Assembly: GCF_003012735.1 (NCBI RefSeq)
Contig: NZ_PXYI01000007.1
Coordinates: forward strand, 186,001-250,000
DNA: 64,000 nt
Direction: 5' to 3'
Source: Allosphingosinicella deserti
GTDB taxonomy: Bacteria; Pseudomonadota; Alphaproteobacteria; Sphingomonadales; Sphingomonadaceae
Positions 30,570 through 40,407 of this stretch are shown here, piece after piece. The position numbers and the translations under genes are program-made. The notes beneath the pieces are model-generated. The model saw only the letters and a program-made list of their open reading frames with translations. It was not told the DNA's origin and made no database searches. Each line of letters begins with the position of its first letter. Position 1 is the first letter of the stretch.

Positions 30570-30630
30570 TGGAGCGCGCTCTAGCAGGGGTTTGCTCTCC
30601 TGTGCACTTGCCATCTTGTAAGGATCGATC

Positions 30631-31446
30631 TTGCCTGAACTGCCCGAGGTCGAAACCACGGTGCGCGGACTGGTTCCCGTGCTCGAGGGTCGACGGCTGA
30701 CCAAATTCGAAACCCGCCGCGCGGATCTGCGCCGCGCCTTCGCCCCGGATCTTCGGCAGCGGCTCACGGGTGCGACCGTCACGAGCCTCGGCCGCCGGGC
30801 GAAATACGGGCTGATCGGAACCGATCGCGGCGATACCCTGATCTTCCATCTCGGCATGTCCGGTCGGTGGCGGATCGACCCGGCGGACATCGGCGCGCAT
30901 GACCATGTGCTCCTGGAAACCGACGCCGGGCGGCGGCTGTCGCTCAACGATCCGCGCCGCTTCGGCTCGCTCGATCTCGTCCGAACCGAGGATCTGCCGC
31001 TTTACGGACCGTTCACGAAAATGGGGCCGGAGCCGCTCGGCGATGCGTTCAGCGCCGACTATCTGATCACCGCGCTCGAAGGACGGACGGCGCCGATCAA
31101 GGCGCTGCTGCTCGATCAGCGGATCGTGGCAGGGCTCGGAAACATCTATGTGTGCGAGGCACTTCACATGGCCGGCATCACACCGACCCGGCCCGGAGGA
31201 CGTATTTCCGCGATGCGGATCGGGCGGCTGGTCGAGGGGGTGAAGCTGGTGCTCGCTGCGGCGATCGAGGCGGGTGGATCGACCCTGCGCGACTATGCGC
31301 GGCCTGACGGCGAACTCGGCTATTTCTCCAAGCAGTGGCGGGTCTACGGGCGGGAAGGGGAGGCGTGCCAGTGCGGCGCCCTGATTCGACGCCGTACCGA
31401 TTCGGGCCGTTCGACCTTCTTCTGTCCGCGTTGCCAGCGTTCGTGA
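30631..31446 (+). CDS. mutM: formamidopyrimidine-DNA glycosylase
   Basis: The 271-residue bifunctional glycosylase/lyase removes oxidised purines such as 8-oxoguanine. The start is TTG, preceded by AAGGA, giving MPELPEVETTVRGL with the catalytic Pro-2 and Glu-3. The helix-two-turn-helix (DQRIVAGLGNIYVCEAL) and the C-terminal zinc finger (CQCGALIRRRTDSGRSTFFC) are complete. It is upstream of rpsT in the same direction. Confidence 0.97.
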   Translation: MPELPEVETTVRGLVPVLEGRRLTKFETRRADLRRAFAPDLRQRLTGATVTSLGRRAKYGLIGTDRGDTLIFHLGMSGRWRIDPADIGAHDHVLLETDAGRRLSLNDPRRFGSLDLVRTEDLPLYGPFTKMGPEPLGDAFSADYLITALEGRTAPIKALLLDQRIVAGLGNIYVCEALHMAGITPTRPGGRISAMRIGRLVEGVKLVLAAAIEAGGSTLRDYARPDGELGYFSKQWRVYGREGEACQCGALIRRRTDSGRSTFFCPRCQRS

Positions 31447-31482
31447 AAGCCATGGATCGACGCTGAAAGCCTGCAGAGCGAG

Positions 31483-31511
31483 TTGACCTTTCCCGGCCTC
31501 TCGCGTAGAGG
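31483..31511 (+). promoter_or_regulatory. probable rpsT promoter
   Basis: TTGACC (31483-31488) is separated by 17 nt from TAGAGG (31506-31511). The start of transcription would be near 31518, about 70 nt before the rpsT ATG. The arrangement looks like strong ribosomal-type promoters. Confidence 0.5.
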
Positions 31512-31522
31512 GCTCGCCGAGC

Positions 31523-31549
31523 GGGTGCGGTTCGATTCCGCACCCTTTT
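31523..31549 (+). terminator. terminator-like hairpin in the mutM-rpsT gap
   Basis: GGGTGCGG and CCGCACCC form a perfect 8-bp stem around the loop TTCGATT, followed by TTTT. It may terminate mutM transcripts or act in the rpsT leader, since a promoter-like element lies just before it. The loop and stem imitate a tRNA T-arm, but no tRNA surrounds it. Confidence 0.65.
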
Positions 31550-31585
31550 CATTTACGAACACACCTTTAGCGAGGCCCCTGGAAG

Positions 31586-31849
31586 ATGGCGAACACGCCG
31601 CAAGCAAAGAAACGCATTCGTCGCAACGATCGTCGCGCGCTCATCAACCGCGTGCGCGTCAGCCGCATCCGTACCTTCGTCAAGCAGGTCGAGGCGGCGC
31701 TCGAAGCCGGCGACAAGGCGACCGCGCTCGCGGCGATCAGCAAGGTTCAGCCGGAACTGGCTCGCGGCGTTGCCAAGGGTGTGCTGCACAAGAACACTGC
31801 GGCGCGGAAATTCTCGCGCCTGACGAAGCGTATCGCAGCGCTCGCATAA
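31586..31849 (+). CDS. rpsT: 30S ribosomal protein S20
   Basis: The 87-residue basic helical protein opens [21 protein letters not shown] and ends [12 protein letters not shown], as S20 does. It binds 16S rRNA early in 30S assembly. GGAAG lies just before the ATG. It sits between mutM and dnaA, a placement common near the chromosomal dnaA locus of Alphaproteobacteria. Confidence 0.97.
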   Translation: MANTPQAKKRIRRNDRRALINRVRVSRIRTFVKQVEAALEAGDKATALAAISKVQPELARGVAKGVLHKNTAARKFSRLTKRIAALA

Positions 31850-31872
31850 ACCTTTCAAAAGGTTCAAAATGG

Positions 31873-31902
31873 ACCCGTCGGCGCCTCGCCGGCGGGTTTT
31901 TT
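31873..31902 (+). terminator. intrinsic terminator of rpsT
   Basis: ACCCGTCGGCG and CGCCGGCGGGT pair (one T-G wobble) around the loop CCT, and six T residues follow. It lies 24 bp after the rpsT stop. Confidence 0.9.
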
Positions 31903-32232
31903 GCGTGTCTCAAACCTGTCACAAAAAAGTCAGCAAATACCGCGATTCGCGGGTTGCCGCGGTGCAGCAAATGGCAGTTTTCCGCCGTTTCTACGCAAAT
32001 CCGCGGGAATCCTGTGTCAAATCCTTTATTTGCCATTCAGGCCTTTTCCGGCCTTGATCCACCGTAGTCCCCGTACCTAAAAAGGTCGCTCCGGCGGGGC
32101 GAATCTCCTGCCGGACGCACACAGCAAGAGTGGATTTCGAATCGGCGCTGCCGGGGGGCGTTGCCGTGGAGGTTCAGTCTTGCGCCAATTTCCGGGCCCT
32201 GTGTTTGGCCGTAATGAATAAAAGGGGGTGCC
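31903..32232. other. dnaA upstream region with GCAAAT repeats
   Basis: This 330-bp gap between rpsT and dnaA is more AT-rich in its first half than its surroundings. GCAAAT occurs at 31933, 31967 and 31995 and inverted (ATTTGC) at 32028. No TTATCCACA DnaA box is visible, so it is not called an origin. AAAGGGGGTG just before 32233 is the probable dnaA ribosome-binding region. Confidence 0.5.
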
Positions 32233-33648
32233 TTGGTGTCCAACAAGCCGATCAGAGGAGACGCCTATGCGGCTCCGGGTCAGCCGTCGCCCGATCCGCT
32301 GCAGGCGGCGTGGGAATCGATTCGTGCCGGGCTGCGCCGCGATTGCGGTGCGCGCACGTTCGACGGCTGGCTCCGTCCGATCGCGCTTGGAAATTACGAC
32401 CTCGAGCATGGCACTCTGCGGCTCGAGCTCCCGTCGCAGTTCATGGCCGAGTGGGTGCAGACCCACTTCGCCGAACGGCTGGCGCTCGCCTGGCGCGCCG
32501 CCGTTCCGACCATTCGTCATATCGTGATCGGAGTCGGCGCCGCCGCTCCCAAGACGGCAGCCGTCGTAGAAATACCGGCGCCGCCCGCCGAGGAGGAGCC
32601 TGCAGTCGAGAAGGACGGCCTGTACGCCGTTGCGCTGGAGCCCCGATATCGCTTTGACAATTTCGTTATCGGCAAGGCGAACGAAGTCGCCTTCAACGCG
32701 GCGCGCACGCTGGCGACGGCCGAGAACGTTGCCTTCAACCCGCTGTTCCTCCACGGCGGCACCGGCCGCGGCAAGACCCACTTGCTGCACGCCATCGGAC
32801 ATGAATTCCACCGGCAGCGCCCGCGCGCCAAGATCATCTACATGTCGGCCGAAAAGTTCATGGTCGAGTTCGTCGCCGCGCTTCGCGCCAACGAGACGAT
32901 CCAGTTCAAGCAGCAGCTGCGCTCCGCCGATCTGCTGATGATCGACGACGTCCAGTTCATCGCCGGCAAGGAATCGACGCAGGAAGAATTCTTCCACACG
33001 ATGAACGAGATCATCTCGGCCGGCCGCCGGCTGGTAATCTCATCCGATCGCGCGCCCCAGGATCTCGACGGCATCGAACCGCGCATTCTGTCCCGCCTGT
33101 CGTGGGGCCTCGTCGCCGACATCAATCAGGCAGATCTCGAGCTTCGGCTCAACATCATCCTCAAGAAGCTCGAGGCGCTGCCGGACGTGCAGGTGCCCGA
33201 GGACGTCGTGATGTTCCTCGCCAAGCGGATCAATTCCAACGTCCGCGAGCTCGAGGGCGCACTCAACCGCATCGCCGCCTATGCCGCGATGACCAACCGC
33301 GCCATCGATGTCGATTTCGTCACCGAGGTCTTGGCATCGACGCTCCGCGCCAATCAGCGCCGGATCTCGATCGACGAGATCCAGACCCGCGTCAGCGAAC
33401 ATTACCGGATCCGCAAGGCCGAGATGACCTCTGCGCGCCGGGCCCGCGAAGTCGCCCGGCCGCGCCAAGTGGCAATGTATCTGTCGAAGCAGCTCACTCC
33501 GCGCTCGCTGCCCGAGATCGGCCGCCGCTTCGGCGGGCGCGATCACACCACCGTGATTCACGCCGTCCGCCAGATCGAGAAGCTTCGCGCGCAGGACCCG
33601 GAGCTCGATTCCGACATCCGCCTGCTCGTTCGTCAGCTCGAGGGCTGA
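32233..33648 (+). CDS. dnaA: chromosomal replication initiator DnaA
   Basis: The 471-residue AAA+ protein opens replication origins. Domain I is at residues 15-85. The Walker [16 protein letters not shown], Walker [14 protein letters not shown] and sensor [19 protein letters not shown] follow. Domain IV ends with the DnaA-box helix [22 protein letters not shown] at 32233 or GTG at 32236 may be the start. An Ala/Pro-rich linker (about 100-130) separates domains I and III. Confidence 0.97.
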   Translation: MVSNKPIRGDAYAAPGQPSPDPLQAAWESIRAGLRRDCGARTFDGWLRPIALGNYDLEHGTLRLELPSQFMAEWVQTHFAERLALAWRAAVPTIRHIVIGVGAAAPKTAAVVEIPAPPAEEEPAVEKDGLYAVALEPRYRFDNFVIGKANEVAFNAARTLATAENVAFNPLFLHGGTGRGKTHLLHAIGHEFHRQRPRAKIIYMSAEKFMVEFVAALRANETIQFKQQLRSADLLMIDDVQFIAGKESTQEEFFHTMNEIISAGRRLVISSDRAPQDLDGIEPRILSRLSWGLVADINQADLELRLNIILKKLEALPDVQVPEDVVMFLAKRINSNVRELEGALNRIAAYAAMTNRAIDVDFVTEVLASTLRANQRRISIDEIQTRVSEHYRIRKAEMTSARRAREVARPRQVAMYLSKQLTPRSLPEIGRRFGGRDHTTVIHAVRQIEKLRAQDPELDSDIRLLVRQLEG

Positions 33649-33670
33649 CGCGCACGGCGCGGACGATCGC

Positions 33671-34117
33671 GTGAACCCGCTCGTCGCCATCGGCGTCGTC
33701 CTGGCGCTGATCAGCGGCACGTTCGTTGCGCTGCAGCCGCCGACCAACGCGCTGATGGCACGCGCGGTCAATTCGCCGGTCAATGCAGCGCTCGTGAGCT
33801 TCACCGTCGGTACGATCGCGTTGCTGGTCGTGGCGCTTGCGCTCGGCGTGCGTCCAAATGTGGCGGGCGTTCGCGGGCTTCCCGCTTATGCCTGGCTGGG
33901 CGGCCTCTACGGCGCCTTTTTCGTCTTTGCCGGGACCTTTGCCGCGCCGCGGCTCGGCATGGCGCTGTACATCGCGCTGCTGATTGCCGGACAGCTCGGC
34001 ATGTCGTTGCTGCTCGACCATCTTGGGGCCTTCGGGCTGGACCGTCAGCCGATCAGCATCACGCGTGTGTTCGGCGTGCTGCTGATCCTCGCCGGGGTGC
34101 TGCTCATCCGGCGTTGA
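33671..34117 (+). CDS. DMT-family (YdcZ/DUF606-type) membrane protein
   Basis: The 148-residue protein has five hydrophobic segments and the YdcZ/DUF606 pattern: LQPPTNALMARAVNSPVNAALVSFTVGT near residue 20, and GMALYIALLIAGQLGMSLLLDH near 95. It is a half-size member of the drug/metabolite transporter superfamily and probably works as a dimer. Substrate unknown. It starts (GTG) 22 bp after dnaA. Confidence 0.8.
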   Translation: MNPLVAIGVVLALISGTFVALQPPTNALMARAVNSPVNAALVSFTVGTIALLVVALALGVRPNVAGVRGLPAYAWLGGLYGAFFVFAGTFAAPRLGMALYIALLIAGQLGMSLLLDHLGAFGLDRQPISITRVFGVLLILAGVLLIRR

Positions 34118-34125
34118 GCCGAACG

Positions 34126-34154
34126 AAAAAGGAGGGCCGGTTTCCCGACCCTCC
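34126..34154 (-). terminator. intrinsic terminator of the DUF4136 gene
   Basis: GGAGGGCCGG (34131-34140) pairs with CCGACCCTCC (34145-34154), one mismatch, loop TTTC. Read on the minus strand it is followed by five T residues. It also separates the convergent DMT gene. Confidence 0.8.
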
Positions 34155-34177
34155 TCTCGATCCGTCTCCCGTCCGGT

Positions 34178-34873
34178 TCATCCCTTGCGTGCGGGCGGCG
34201 GCACCGTGATCTTCACCTGCTCGCCATTGTTTCCGGGGAAGCCGGTAAACATCGCTTCGACGAGGTTCGGAACCAGGGTGCGCAGATCGTCGGTGCGGGA
34301 GCGCGCCTTGGCGGTGCCTTCGAACACCTTCTGCCCGTCCGAAGCGCGGCGGATGTCGAGGTCTAGGAAGCTGTTGTAGACGGTGTAGACGTCGATATCG
34401 TCATAGCCGACCCCCCAGAACGGATCGTCCCAGCCGAAATAGAAGGGGCTGCGGCGGCCGTAATAGCCGAAGCGCGAATAATAAGGACGATAGCCGCCCC
34501 AGCCCCCGTAGCTACCCCAACCCCGGCCAAAGCCGAAGCCGAACGAGGAGCGGAAGCCGGGCCGCTCGACGACCTGCTGGCGGCCGTCGTCGACGCCATA
34601 ATCGAGCGAGACGATCAACGTGGCGGCGTCACGCGACGGCGCTTCGCTATAGCCTTGTTCGATCAGGCTGCGGCGGACGAGGTCGGCATATTGGGCGAAT
34701 TCCAGGCCGCCGCGGTCGTCCGGATCGGCGGCCTCGAGGGCGAAGGTCTGGCCTTGCGGGGCCGGCATTTGCTGGAACCGCGACACCTTTGCGGGGAAGC
34801 CGGTGGCGCAGGCGCTGAGCGCCAGAAGCGCCGCCGGTGCGGCGAACGTGAGAATCTTCTTCGAGAGAGACAT
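34178..34873 (-). CDS. DUF4136 domain lipoprotein
   Basis: The 231-residue protein starts at MSLSKKILTFAAPAALLALSAC, a clear lipoprotein signal with its lipobox cysteine near residue 22. The body is of the DUF4136 type (FALEAADPDDRGGLEFAQYADLV, then ATLIVSLDYGVDDGR), with a central Gly/Tyr/Arg-rich stretch (near residues 110-150). It is probably anchored facing the periplasm. Function unknown. Confidence 0.82.
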   Translation of the reverse strand: MSLSKKILTFAAPAALLALSACATGFPAKVSRFQQMPAPQGQTFALEAADPDDRGGLEFAQYADLVRRSLIEQGYSEAPSRDAATLIVSLDYGVDDGRQQVVERPGFRSSFGFGFGRGWGSYGGWGGYRPYYSRFGYYGRRSPFYFGWDDPFWGVGYDDIDVYTVYNSFLDLDIRRASDGQKVFEGTAKARSRTDDLRTLVPNLVEAMFTGFPGNNGEQVKITVPPPARKG

Positions 34874-34917
34874 TGAGACGCGACCTTTCAGACCGGAGTC
34901 GTATCGGTAACTGTATA

Positions 34918-34943
34918 GGAACCGAAGCTTTTTAGAAGGTTCC
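34918..34943 (-). promoter_or_regulatory. inverted repeat upstream of the DUF4136 gene
   Basis: GGAACC and GGTTCC flank a 14-nt centre containing AAGCTTTTTAG, 45 bp before the gene start. On the minus strand TATACA follows directly (34917-34912) and could be a -10. The repeat may be an operator. Confidence 0.35.
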
Positions 34944-35007
34944 GGCTGAATGCAGCCTGAAGGTCGCAACAGCGTCGATGCTGAAAGCAGGTGTACGCAG
35001 AAAAGCC

Positions 35008-36000
35008 TTATCTTTGAAGGCCGAGGGCTTCATAGGCACCGGCAAGCGTCGGCGCCCCAAGCGCCGTTGCACGCTCCGATCCTCGGCGCAGGATCGAGTC
35101 GAGCTCGTCGGGATTGGCCTTGAGCTCGTCCAGCCGGTTCTTGATCGGGCGCATCGACTCGATGAGCAGCTCGGCGAGCGCCGGCTTGAACGCACCGAAT
35201 CCCTGGCCTGCGAAATCGTCGAGCACCGCCTGAGCCTCACGGCCGGTAAGCGCCGCGTAGATCGCCACCAGATTGCGGGCTTCCGGACGCCCTTCGAGTC
35301 CCTCCACGCTGTCGGGCAGCGGCTCGGGATCGGTCTTCGCCTTGCGGATCTTCTGCGCGATGGAGTCGCTGTCATCGTTCAGGTTGACGCGGCTCATGTC
35401 GGACGGATCGGATTTCGACATCTTGGCGCTGCCGTCGCGGAGCGACATCACGCGCGCGCCGGCCTTGCCGATCAGCGGTTCGGGGAGGGTGAAGAGCTCG
35501 ACGTCGAAATCGGTGTTGAACTTGGTGGCGACGTCACGGGCGAGCTCGAGATGCTGCTTCTGGTCCTCGCCGACCGGTACATGGGTCGCCTGGTAGAGGA
35601 GGACGTCGGCCGCCATCAGCACCGGATAGGCGAACAGGCCGACGCTTGCCGCCTCCCGGTTCTTGCCCGATTTCTCCTTGAACTGAGTCATTCGGTTCAG
35701 CCAGCCGATCCGCGCGGTTCCGTTGAGCAGCCAGGCAAGCTCGGCGTGTGCGGGCACGCGCGCCTGGTTGAACAGGATCGACCGGTCGGGATCGATACCG
35801 CAGGCGATCAGCGCCGCGGCCATCGCGCGGACATTGTCGCGAAGTTCCGCAGGATTGTTGTGGACGGTAATTGCGTGGAGATCGGCGAGGAAGAACAGGC
35901 ACTCGCCCTCGTCCTGCATCTCAACCCAGCGCTTGATGGCGCCGAGATAGTTGCCGAGGTGGAGATTACCGGTGGGCTGGATGCCCGAAACGATGCGCAT
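35008..36000 (-). CDS. trpS: tryptophan-tRNA ligase
   Basis: The 330-residue class I synthetase charges tRNA-Trp. The start [20 protein letters not shown] contains the HIGH-type motif; the KMSKS loop is [16 protein letters not shown] at 36000 overlaps the murJ stop (TGATG), so the two are coupled. A longer frame upstream only reads murJ out of frame. Confidence 0.97.
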   Translation of the reverse strand: MRIVSGIQPTGNLHLGNYLGAIKRWVEMQDEGECLFFLADLHAITVHNNPAELRDNVRAMAAALIACGIDPDRSILFNQARVPAHAELAWLLNGTARIGWLNRMTQFKEKSGKNREAASVGLFAYPVLMAADVLLYQATHVPVGEDQKQHLELARDVATKFNTDFDVELFTLPEPLIGKAGARVMSLRDGSAKMSKSDPSDMSRVNLNDDSDSIAQKIRKAKTDPEPLPDSVEGLEGRPEARNLVAIYAALTGREAQAVLDDFAGQGFGAFKPALAELLIESMRPIKNRLDELKANPDELDSILRRGSERATALGAPTLAGAYEALGLQR

Positions 36001-37550
36001 CACGCTGCCTTCTTGCGCCTGAGGAGGATGAGGACGTCTTCGCGGTTGATCGCGCCGATCGTCCAGGCCACGACGAAATAGACGATCCCGCCGACGGCCA
36101 CGAGGATGGCAACGCCGAGCAGGCGATGGCCGACCGAGCCGTCGAACCAGCCGGTGAGCAGCGACCGGGTTCCCCAAAGCGCCGCCGTCATCGCCAGCCC
36201 GGCGAGCAACTGGCGGGCTATGCGCCACCAGATCTTCGCCTCGAGGCGGAAATGGCCGCGGTGGCGGAGGATCAGGTACAGCATGATCGCATTCAGCCAG
36301 GAGCAGGCGGCAATCGCGAAGGCGAGCCCATAGATACCAAATGGCGGGATCAGCGCGAAATTGAGCACGATGTTGGCGACGAGGACAATCACGGCGGTCT
36401 TAACCGGAGTCTTGGTGTCCTCGCGGGCGTAGAAGCCCGGAGTGATTACCTTGACCAGCACGTAGGCTGGAAGACCGGAGACGATGATCGCGAGCACGTT
36501 TCCAGTGATCCGGGCATCCTCGACCGTGAAGCGGCCGCCTTCGAACATCGCCGTGACCAGCGGGCCCGCGACGATCGCCAGCGCGAGTGCCGCAGGGAGG
36601 CAGAGCAGCATCGACAGTTCGACCGCCTGACCCTGCACACGCGCCGCCTCGTCCGGCTCGTTGCGCGCGATGAAGCGGCTGATCTGCGGCAGGATCGCCG
36701 TGCCGAGCGCGGTTCCGATGACCGACAGCGGCAGCTGGTTCAGACGATCCGAATAGTTGAGATAGGACATCGATCCTTCGGGAAGCCTCGTGGCGAAGAA
36801 GGTGTCGATGAGCTGGCTGATCTGGTAGACGCCCGCGCCGAGCGTCGCCGGAATCACGACGATGAAGAATTGCTTCACGCTGGGCGTGATCTGCGGCTTG
36901 CGCAGGCGCAGCGATACGCCGGCCTTACGAGCGCCGTGCCACACCAGGATCAGCTGCAGCACGCCGCCGATCGTCACGCCGATCGCCAGCGCCGTCGCGC
37001 TGCGCACGCCGCCGTCCGGCACGATCAGCAAGGCGGCCAGCATGGCGATGTTGAGGAGGGCAGGGGCGAACGCCGCGGCCGCGAAGCGGGTCAGCGAATT
37101 GAGGATACCTGAGAAGAAGGAGACGAGGCTGATCAGCAGCAGGTAGGGGAAGGTGATCCGGGTCAGGAACACGGTCAGATCATATTTCTCGCCGACATAG
37201 CCCGAGGCGATCGCCGACACGAACAAAGGCATGATCAGCTCGAAGACGAGCGTGAACACGAACAGGGTGGGGAGGAAGACCGCCAGCACTTCTTCCGAAA
37301 ACTTCTTCGCTTCCTCCATTCCGCCGGGACCGTGGAAGCGCTGGCTGAACAGGGGCACGAAGCCGGCGGAAAAGGCACCTTCGCCGAACAGACGGCGGAA
37401 GGTGTTGGGCAGCCTGAACGCGACCAGGAAGGCGTCGGCCGCGCCGGATGCGCCCATGATCCGCGACATCAGCATCTCGCGTGCAAAGCCGAAGACGCGG
37501 CTGACCATGGTCAGTCCGCCGATCGTGCCCATCGCTTTCCACAGATTCAC
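36000..37550 (-). CDS. murJ: lipid II flippase MurJ
   Basis: The 516-residue MATE/MOP-fold membrane protein (about 14 helices) flips lipid II across the inner membrane. Diagnostic stretches are [33 protein letters not shown] and [14 protein letters not shown]. It is upstream of and coupled to trpS. Confidence 0.96.
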   Translation of the reverse strand: MNLWKAMGTIGGLTMVSRVFGFAREMLMSRIMGASGAADAFLVAFRLPNTFRRLFGEGAFSAGFVPLFSQRFHGPGGMEEAKKFSEEVLAVFLPTLFVFTLVFELIMPLFVSAIASGYVGEKYDLTVFLTRITFPYLLLISLVSFFSGILNSLTRFAAAAFAPALLNIAMLAALLIVPDGGVRSATALAIGVTIGGVLQLILVWHGARKAGVSLRLRKPQITPSVKQFFIVVIPATLGAGVYQISQLIDTFFATRLPEGSMSYLNYSDRLNQLPLSVIGTALGTAILPQISRFIARNEPDEAARVQGQAVELSMLLCLPAALALAIVAGPLVTAMFEGGRFTVEDARITGNVLAIIVSGLPAYVLVKVITPGFYAREDTKTPVKTAVIVLVANIVLNFALIPPFGIYGLAFAIAACSWLNAIMLYLILRHRGHFRLEAKIWWRIARQLLAGLAMTAALWGTRSLLTGWFDGSVGHRLLGVAILVAVGGIVYFVVAWTIGAINREDVLILLRRKKAA

Positions 37551-37594
37551 GGTTCAGCGTCCACCCGGAGCCAGAGAATAGATCATGCAGAGAT

Positions 37595-37618
37595 GTCCCG
37601 GGCGAACCCGCCCGGGAC
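37595..37618 (-). terminator. hairpin downstream of secB (no T-tract)
   Basis: GTCCCGGGCG and CGCCCGGGAC form a perfect 10-bp stem around AACC, 22 bp after the secB stop and before murJ. There is no T-run, so termination by this hairpin is uncertain. Confidence 0.45.
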
Positions 37619-37639
37619 GATCGCCTGGGGACATGAGGC

Positions 37640-38161
37640 TCAAGCCTCGCCGCCAATCTCGTCTGCGGTGACTCCGCCCTGATCGGCAAGATGCTGGGCC
37701 ATGCGCTGCATGAACAAGGCGCCGAAATCGATCGGTTCGAGAAGCAGCGGCGGGAAGCCACCGTCCTGAACCGTATGATTGACGATCTGGCGCGCGAACG
37801 GGAACAGGATGCGCGGTGCTTCGGCCAGCAGGAAGGGCTGAACCTGCTCCTGCGGCACGTTGCGCATGCCGACCAGACCTGCGTAGAGAAGGTCCACGAC
37901 AAAGGCGGTCTGACCGTCGAAGGTCGAGCGAACTTCGATCTTCAGGCTGACCTCGTGGATCTCGTCGTTCAGCTGCGTCGCGCCGATGTTGAAGTCGACC
38001 GCGATCTGCGGCTGGCCCTGCCACTGGTAGACGGCCGGCGCGTTCGGGTTTTCGAAGGAGAGATCCTTCACATATTGCGAGATGATGCCGGCCTGCGGCG
38101 TTTCATCGGCGCCGTTCGTAAGCTGCTCAAACGCGCCTTCCGCGCCCTGCTCTTCGGCCAT
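37640..38161 (-). CDS. secB: protein-export chaperone SecB
   Basis: The 173-residue cytosolic tetrameric chaperone keeps precursors unfolded for SecA. YVKDLSFENPNAP, VDLLYAGLVGMRNVP and APRILFPFARQIVNHTVQDGGFPPLLLEPIDF are family segments. It is divergent from the Tim44-like gene, a usual alphaproteobacterial order. Confidence 0.96.
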   Translation of the reverse strand: MAEEQGAEGAFEQLTNGADETPQAGIISQYVKDLSFENPNAPAVYQWQGQPQIAVDFNIGATQLNDEIHEVSLKIEVRSTFDGQTAFVVDLLYAGLVGMRNVPQEQVQPFLLAEAPRILFPFARQIVNHTVQDGGFPPLLLEPIDFGALFMQRMAQHLADQGGVTADEIGGEA

Positions 38162-38335
38162 GATGTCTTGCTTTCGATTACGGATGGATGCCGTCCGCGA
38201 GCGCCGCGGCCGTGCCGGGGGCGGGTAGCAGGAGCGCCGGGGGCACGCAACATGATGAACGAGCGGGTCATGGAACCGCAGCCCATTTGAAACCTTCAGT
38301 GTCTGTGCCTATGTAGGACGCTGTACTTCCCGGAG

Positions 38336-38992
38336 ATGAGCGTGACGATCGAGATTGTGCTTCTGGCGATGGTAGCCCTGTTCGTGGGGCTGCGCCTCTA
38401 TTCGGTGCTCGGGCGCCGCACGGGGCACGAGCAGCAGCCGATCCTGCGCCCGGCCGAGACCGGAGCCGCTCCGGACGCCACGGCGCCGATCGCCGAGCCG
38501 AGCGCCGACAGGCCCGAGACGAGTGGTCTCGTCTACGAGGACAATGCCGCCGGCGGCATCCGCGCCATCGTTGCGGCCGATCCCGGCTTTGATGTGGGCC
38601 GGTTCGTTGAAGGCTCGCAAGCGGCCTACCGCATGATCCTGGAAGCGTTCTGGCGCGGCGACCGTGAGGATCTGCGCTTCCTCACCGCCCCGGAAGTATT
38701 CGCGACGTTCGATTCGGCGATCACCGAGCGCCAGGCCGCCGGAGAAACGCTGGACAATCGATTGGTCTCGATCGAGCGGGCGATGATCCAAGACGCCCGC
38801 CTGAGCGGCCGCGTCGCGGAGGTTGACGTTCGCTTCGACGCGGACATCGCCGCCGTGACCCGCGACCGGGAGGGCAATGTGATCGCCGGAACGATGACAG
38901 ATGCGATCCCGACCCACGACGTGTGGACCTTCCGCCGGACGCTGGGCAGCCAGGATCCCAACTGGCTGCTCGTCGAGACCGACGAAGCCTGA
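38336..38992 (+). CDS. Tim44/TimA-like domain protein
   Basis: The 218-residue protein has an N-terminal membrane helix (residues 4-20), an acidic/proline linker, and a C-terminal Tim44-like domain (FDVGRFVEGSQAAYRMILEAFWRGDREDL, near residue 85). Bacterial relatives are inner-membrane proteins of unsettled role, related to the mitochondrial import factor. It precedes mltA and smr and is divergent from secB. Confidence 0.88.
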   Translation: MSVTIEIVLLAMVALFVGLRLYSVLGRRTGHEQQPILRPAETGAAPDATAPIAEPSADRPETSGLVYEDNAAGGIRAIVAADPGFDVGRFVEGSQAAYRMILEAFWRGDREDLRFLTAPEVFATFDSAITERQAAGETLDNRLVSIERAMIQDARLSGRVAEVDVRFDADIAAVTRDREGNVIAGTMTDAIPTHDVWTFRRTLGSQDPNWLLVETDEA

Positions 38993-39045
38993 TCCCTGAC
39001 GCTCCCGGCCATACGCGCGCTTTCCTAAGGCGGGCCGGGAGGGTT

Positions 39046-40323
39046 ATGCCCTGTCCGGTGTCCACATTCGAATCACATGGTGTAGTGCAGCCGCGCGCAC
39101 CCCGGCGCCCCACGCGGCGAACAGCATCGCCGTTCAGGCATTTTCCGTCTCTTGTCGGAATGATGATCGCGCTGGCAAGCTGCAGCCAGCGCACCGTGCC
39201 GCCGTCGACTCCGCCGGTACCTCCCGAGCCACCCAAGCCGCAGACCGCGTTCGAAAGCGGAGCAAGAGCGGGGCCTGGTATCGAAACAGTCGCGCTGGCG
39301 GAGATTGCGGCCGCGCACGCCGCATTCAAGATCTCCTGTCCGGCGGTGACCAAGCGGCAGGATGCGAGCGGTCTCACCCGTCCGGCCGACTGGATTCCGG
39401 CCTGCACGAGCTTGCCGCCGGCCGGCGTGACCGATCCGGCGGCGCTGTCCTCCTGGTTCCGTTCGAATTTCGAGCTGGTGGAGGTCGGCGACGGCGCCGC
39501 CTTCGTCACGGGCTATTTCGAGCCTGAGATTGCCGGCGCGCGGACACCCCAGCCAGGCTACGAAATTCCGGTTTACCGCAAGCCCCCGGATCTCGTCGAA
39601 GTCGACGCTGCGGCCGCGGCGGCGGCGGGAACGCCGCGGCGCGGCCGTCTCGTCGATGGCGTCATCGTTCCCTATTTCGATCGCACCGAGATCGAGGAAG
39701 GCGCGCTGGCCGGGCAGGGGCTGGAAATCGGCTGGGCGGCGGACGCAATCGACTTCTTCTTCCTGCAGATCCAGGGATCTGGGCGGTTGCGCCTTCCGGA
39801 CGGCGGAGTGATGCGGATCGGCTATGCCGGCCAGAACGGCCGCGAATATGTCGGCATCGGCAAGTTGATGAAGGATCGCGGGCTGCTCGGTCCGGGTCAG
39901 ACCAGCATGCAGGGGATCGTCGCCTGGCTCCGGGAGCACCCGGAGGAGGGGAAGGCGATCATGCGCGAGAACAAGAGCTACATCTTCTTCCAGGAGCTGA
40001 CCGGCCCCGGGCCGCTCGGGGCGCTGGGCCTGCCGGTGACGCCGCGCAGGACGGTGGCGGCCGACCCGAAATTCGTGCCCCTCGGCGCCCCCGTTCTGCT
40101 GCAGCTCGATCGTCCGGAGGCGAGCGGACTATGGGTCGCTCAGGACACCGGTGGCGCGATCAAGGGTGCAAACCGGTTCGACACCTTCTGGGGCGCGGGG
40201 GCAGATGCGGCGCGGATCGCCGGGGGAATGCAGGGCAAGGGACGTGCCTATGTCGCCGTGCCCCGCGGAACGCTCGCGAGGCTCGAACGCGAGCGATCCC
40301 TGCCGAAGCAGCCGGCAGCGTGA
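39046..40323 (+). CDS. mltA: membrane-bound lytic murein transglycosylase A
   Basis: The 425-residue enzyme cleaves peptidoglycan glycan strands. The ATG at 39046 is preceded by GGGAGGG. A signal with possible lipobox LASC lies near residue 47, after an unusually long basic N-region. The MltA core has VTGYFEPEIAGARTPQPGYE and FFFLQIQGSGRLRLPDGG; the 3D domain holds the catalytic aspartate in WVAQDTGGAIKGANRFDTFWG. It lies between Tim44-like and smr. Confidence 0.93.
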   Translation: MPCPVSTFESHGVVQPRAPRRPTRRTASPFRHFPSLVGMMIALASCSQRTVPPSTPPVPPEPPKPQTAFESGARAGPGIETVALAEIAAAHAAFKISCPAVTKRQDASGLTRPADWIPACTSLPPAGVTDPAALSSWFRSNFELVEVGDGAAFVTGYFEPEIAGARTPQPGYEIPVYRKPPDLVEVDAAAAAAAGTPRRGRLVDGVIVPYFDRTEIEEGALAGQGLEIGWAADAIDFFFLQIQGSGRLRLPDGGVMRIGYAGQNGREYVGIGKLMKDRGLLGPGQTSMQGIVAWLREHPEEGKAIMRENKSYIFFQELTGPGPLGALGLPVTPRRTVAADPKFVPLGAPVLLQLDRPEASGLWVAQDTGGAIKGANRFDTFWGAGADAARIAGGMQGKGRAYVAVPRGTLARLERERSLPKQPAA

Positions 40324-40407
40324 CCGGCGGCCGGCACCTCAGGCGCAGACACGTTCCGCTTTGCCGCTCGACGCGCCAAACCTTGTCGCCGCAAATGATC
40401 AGGCGCG

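Noticed and set aside
31523..31549. tRNA gene suggested by a T-arm-like hairpin
   Set aside because: No acceptor stem, D-arm or anticodon arm can be built around it; the stem and T-run fit a terminator.
31903..32232. Chromosomal origin next to dnaA
   Set aside because: No DnaA box matching TTATNCACA and no clear unwinding element were found; in many Alphaproteobacteria the origin is elsewhere.
34918..34943. EcfG promoter upstream of the DUF4136 gene
   Set aside because: The -35 GGAAC is present, but the -10 reads GGTT and the spacing is 15 nt, one short of the accepted range.
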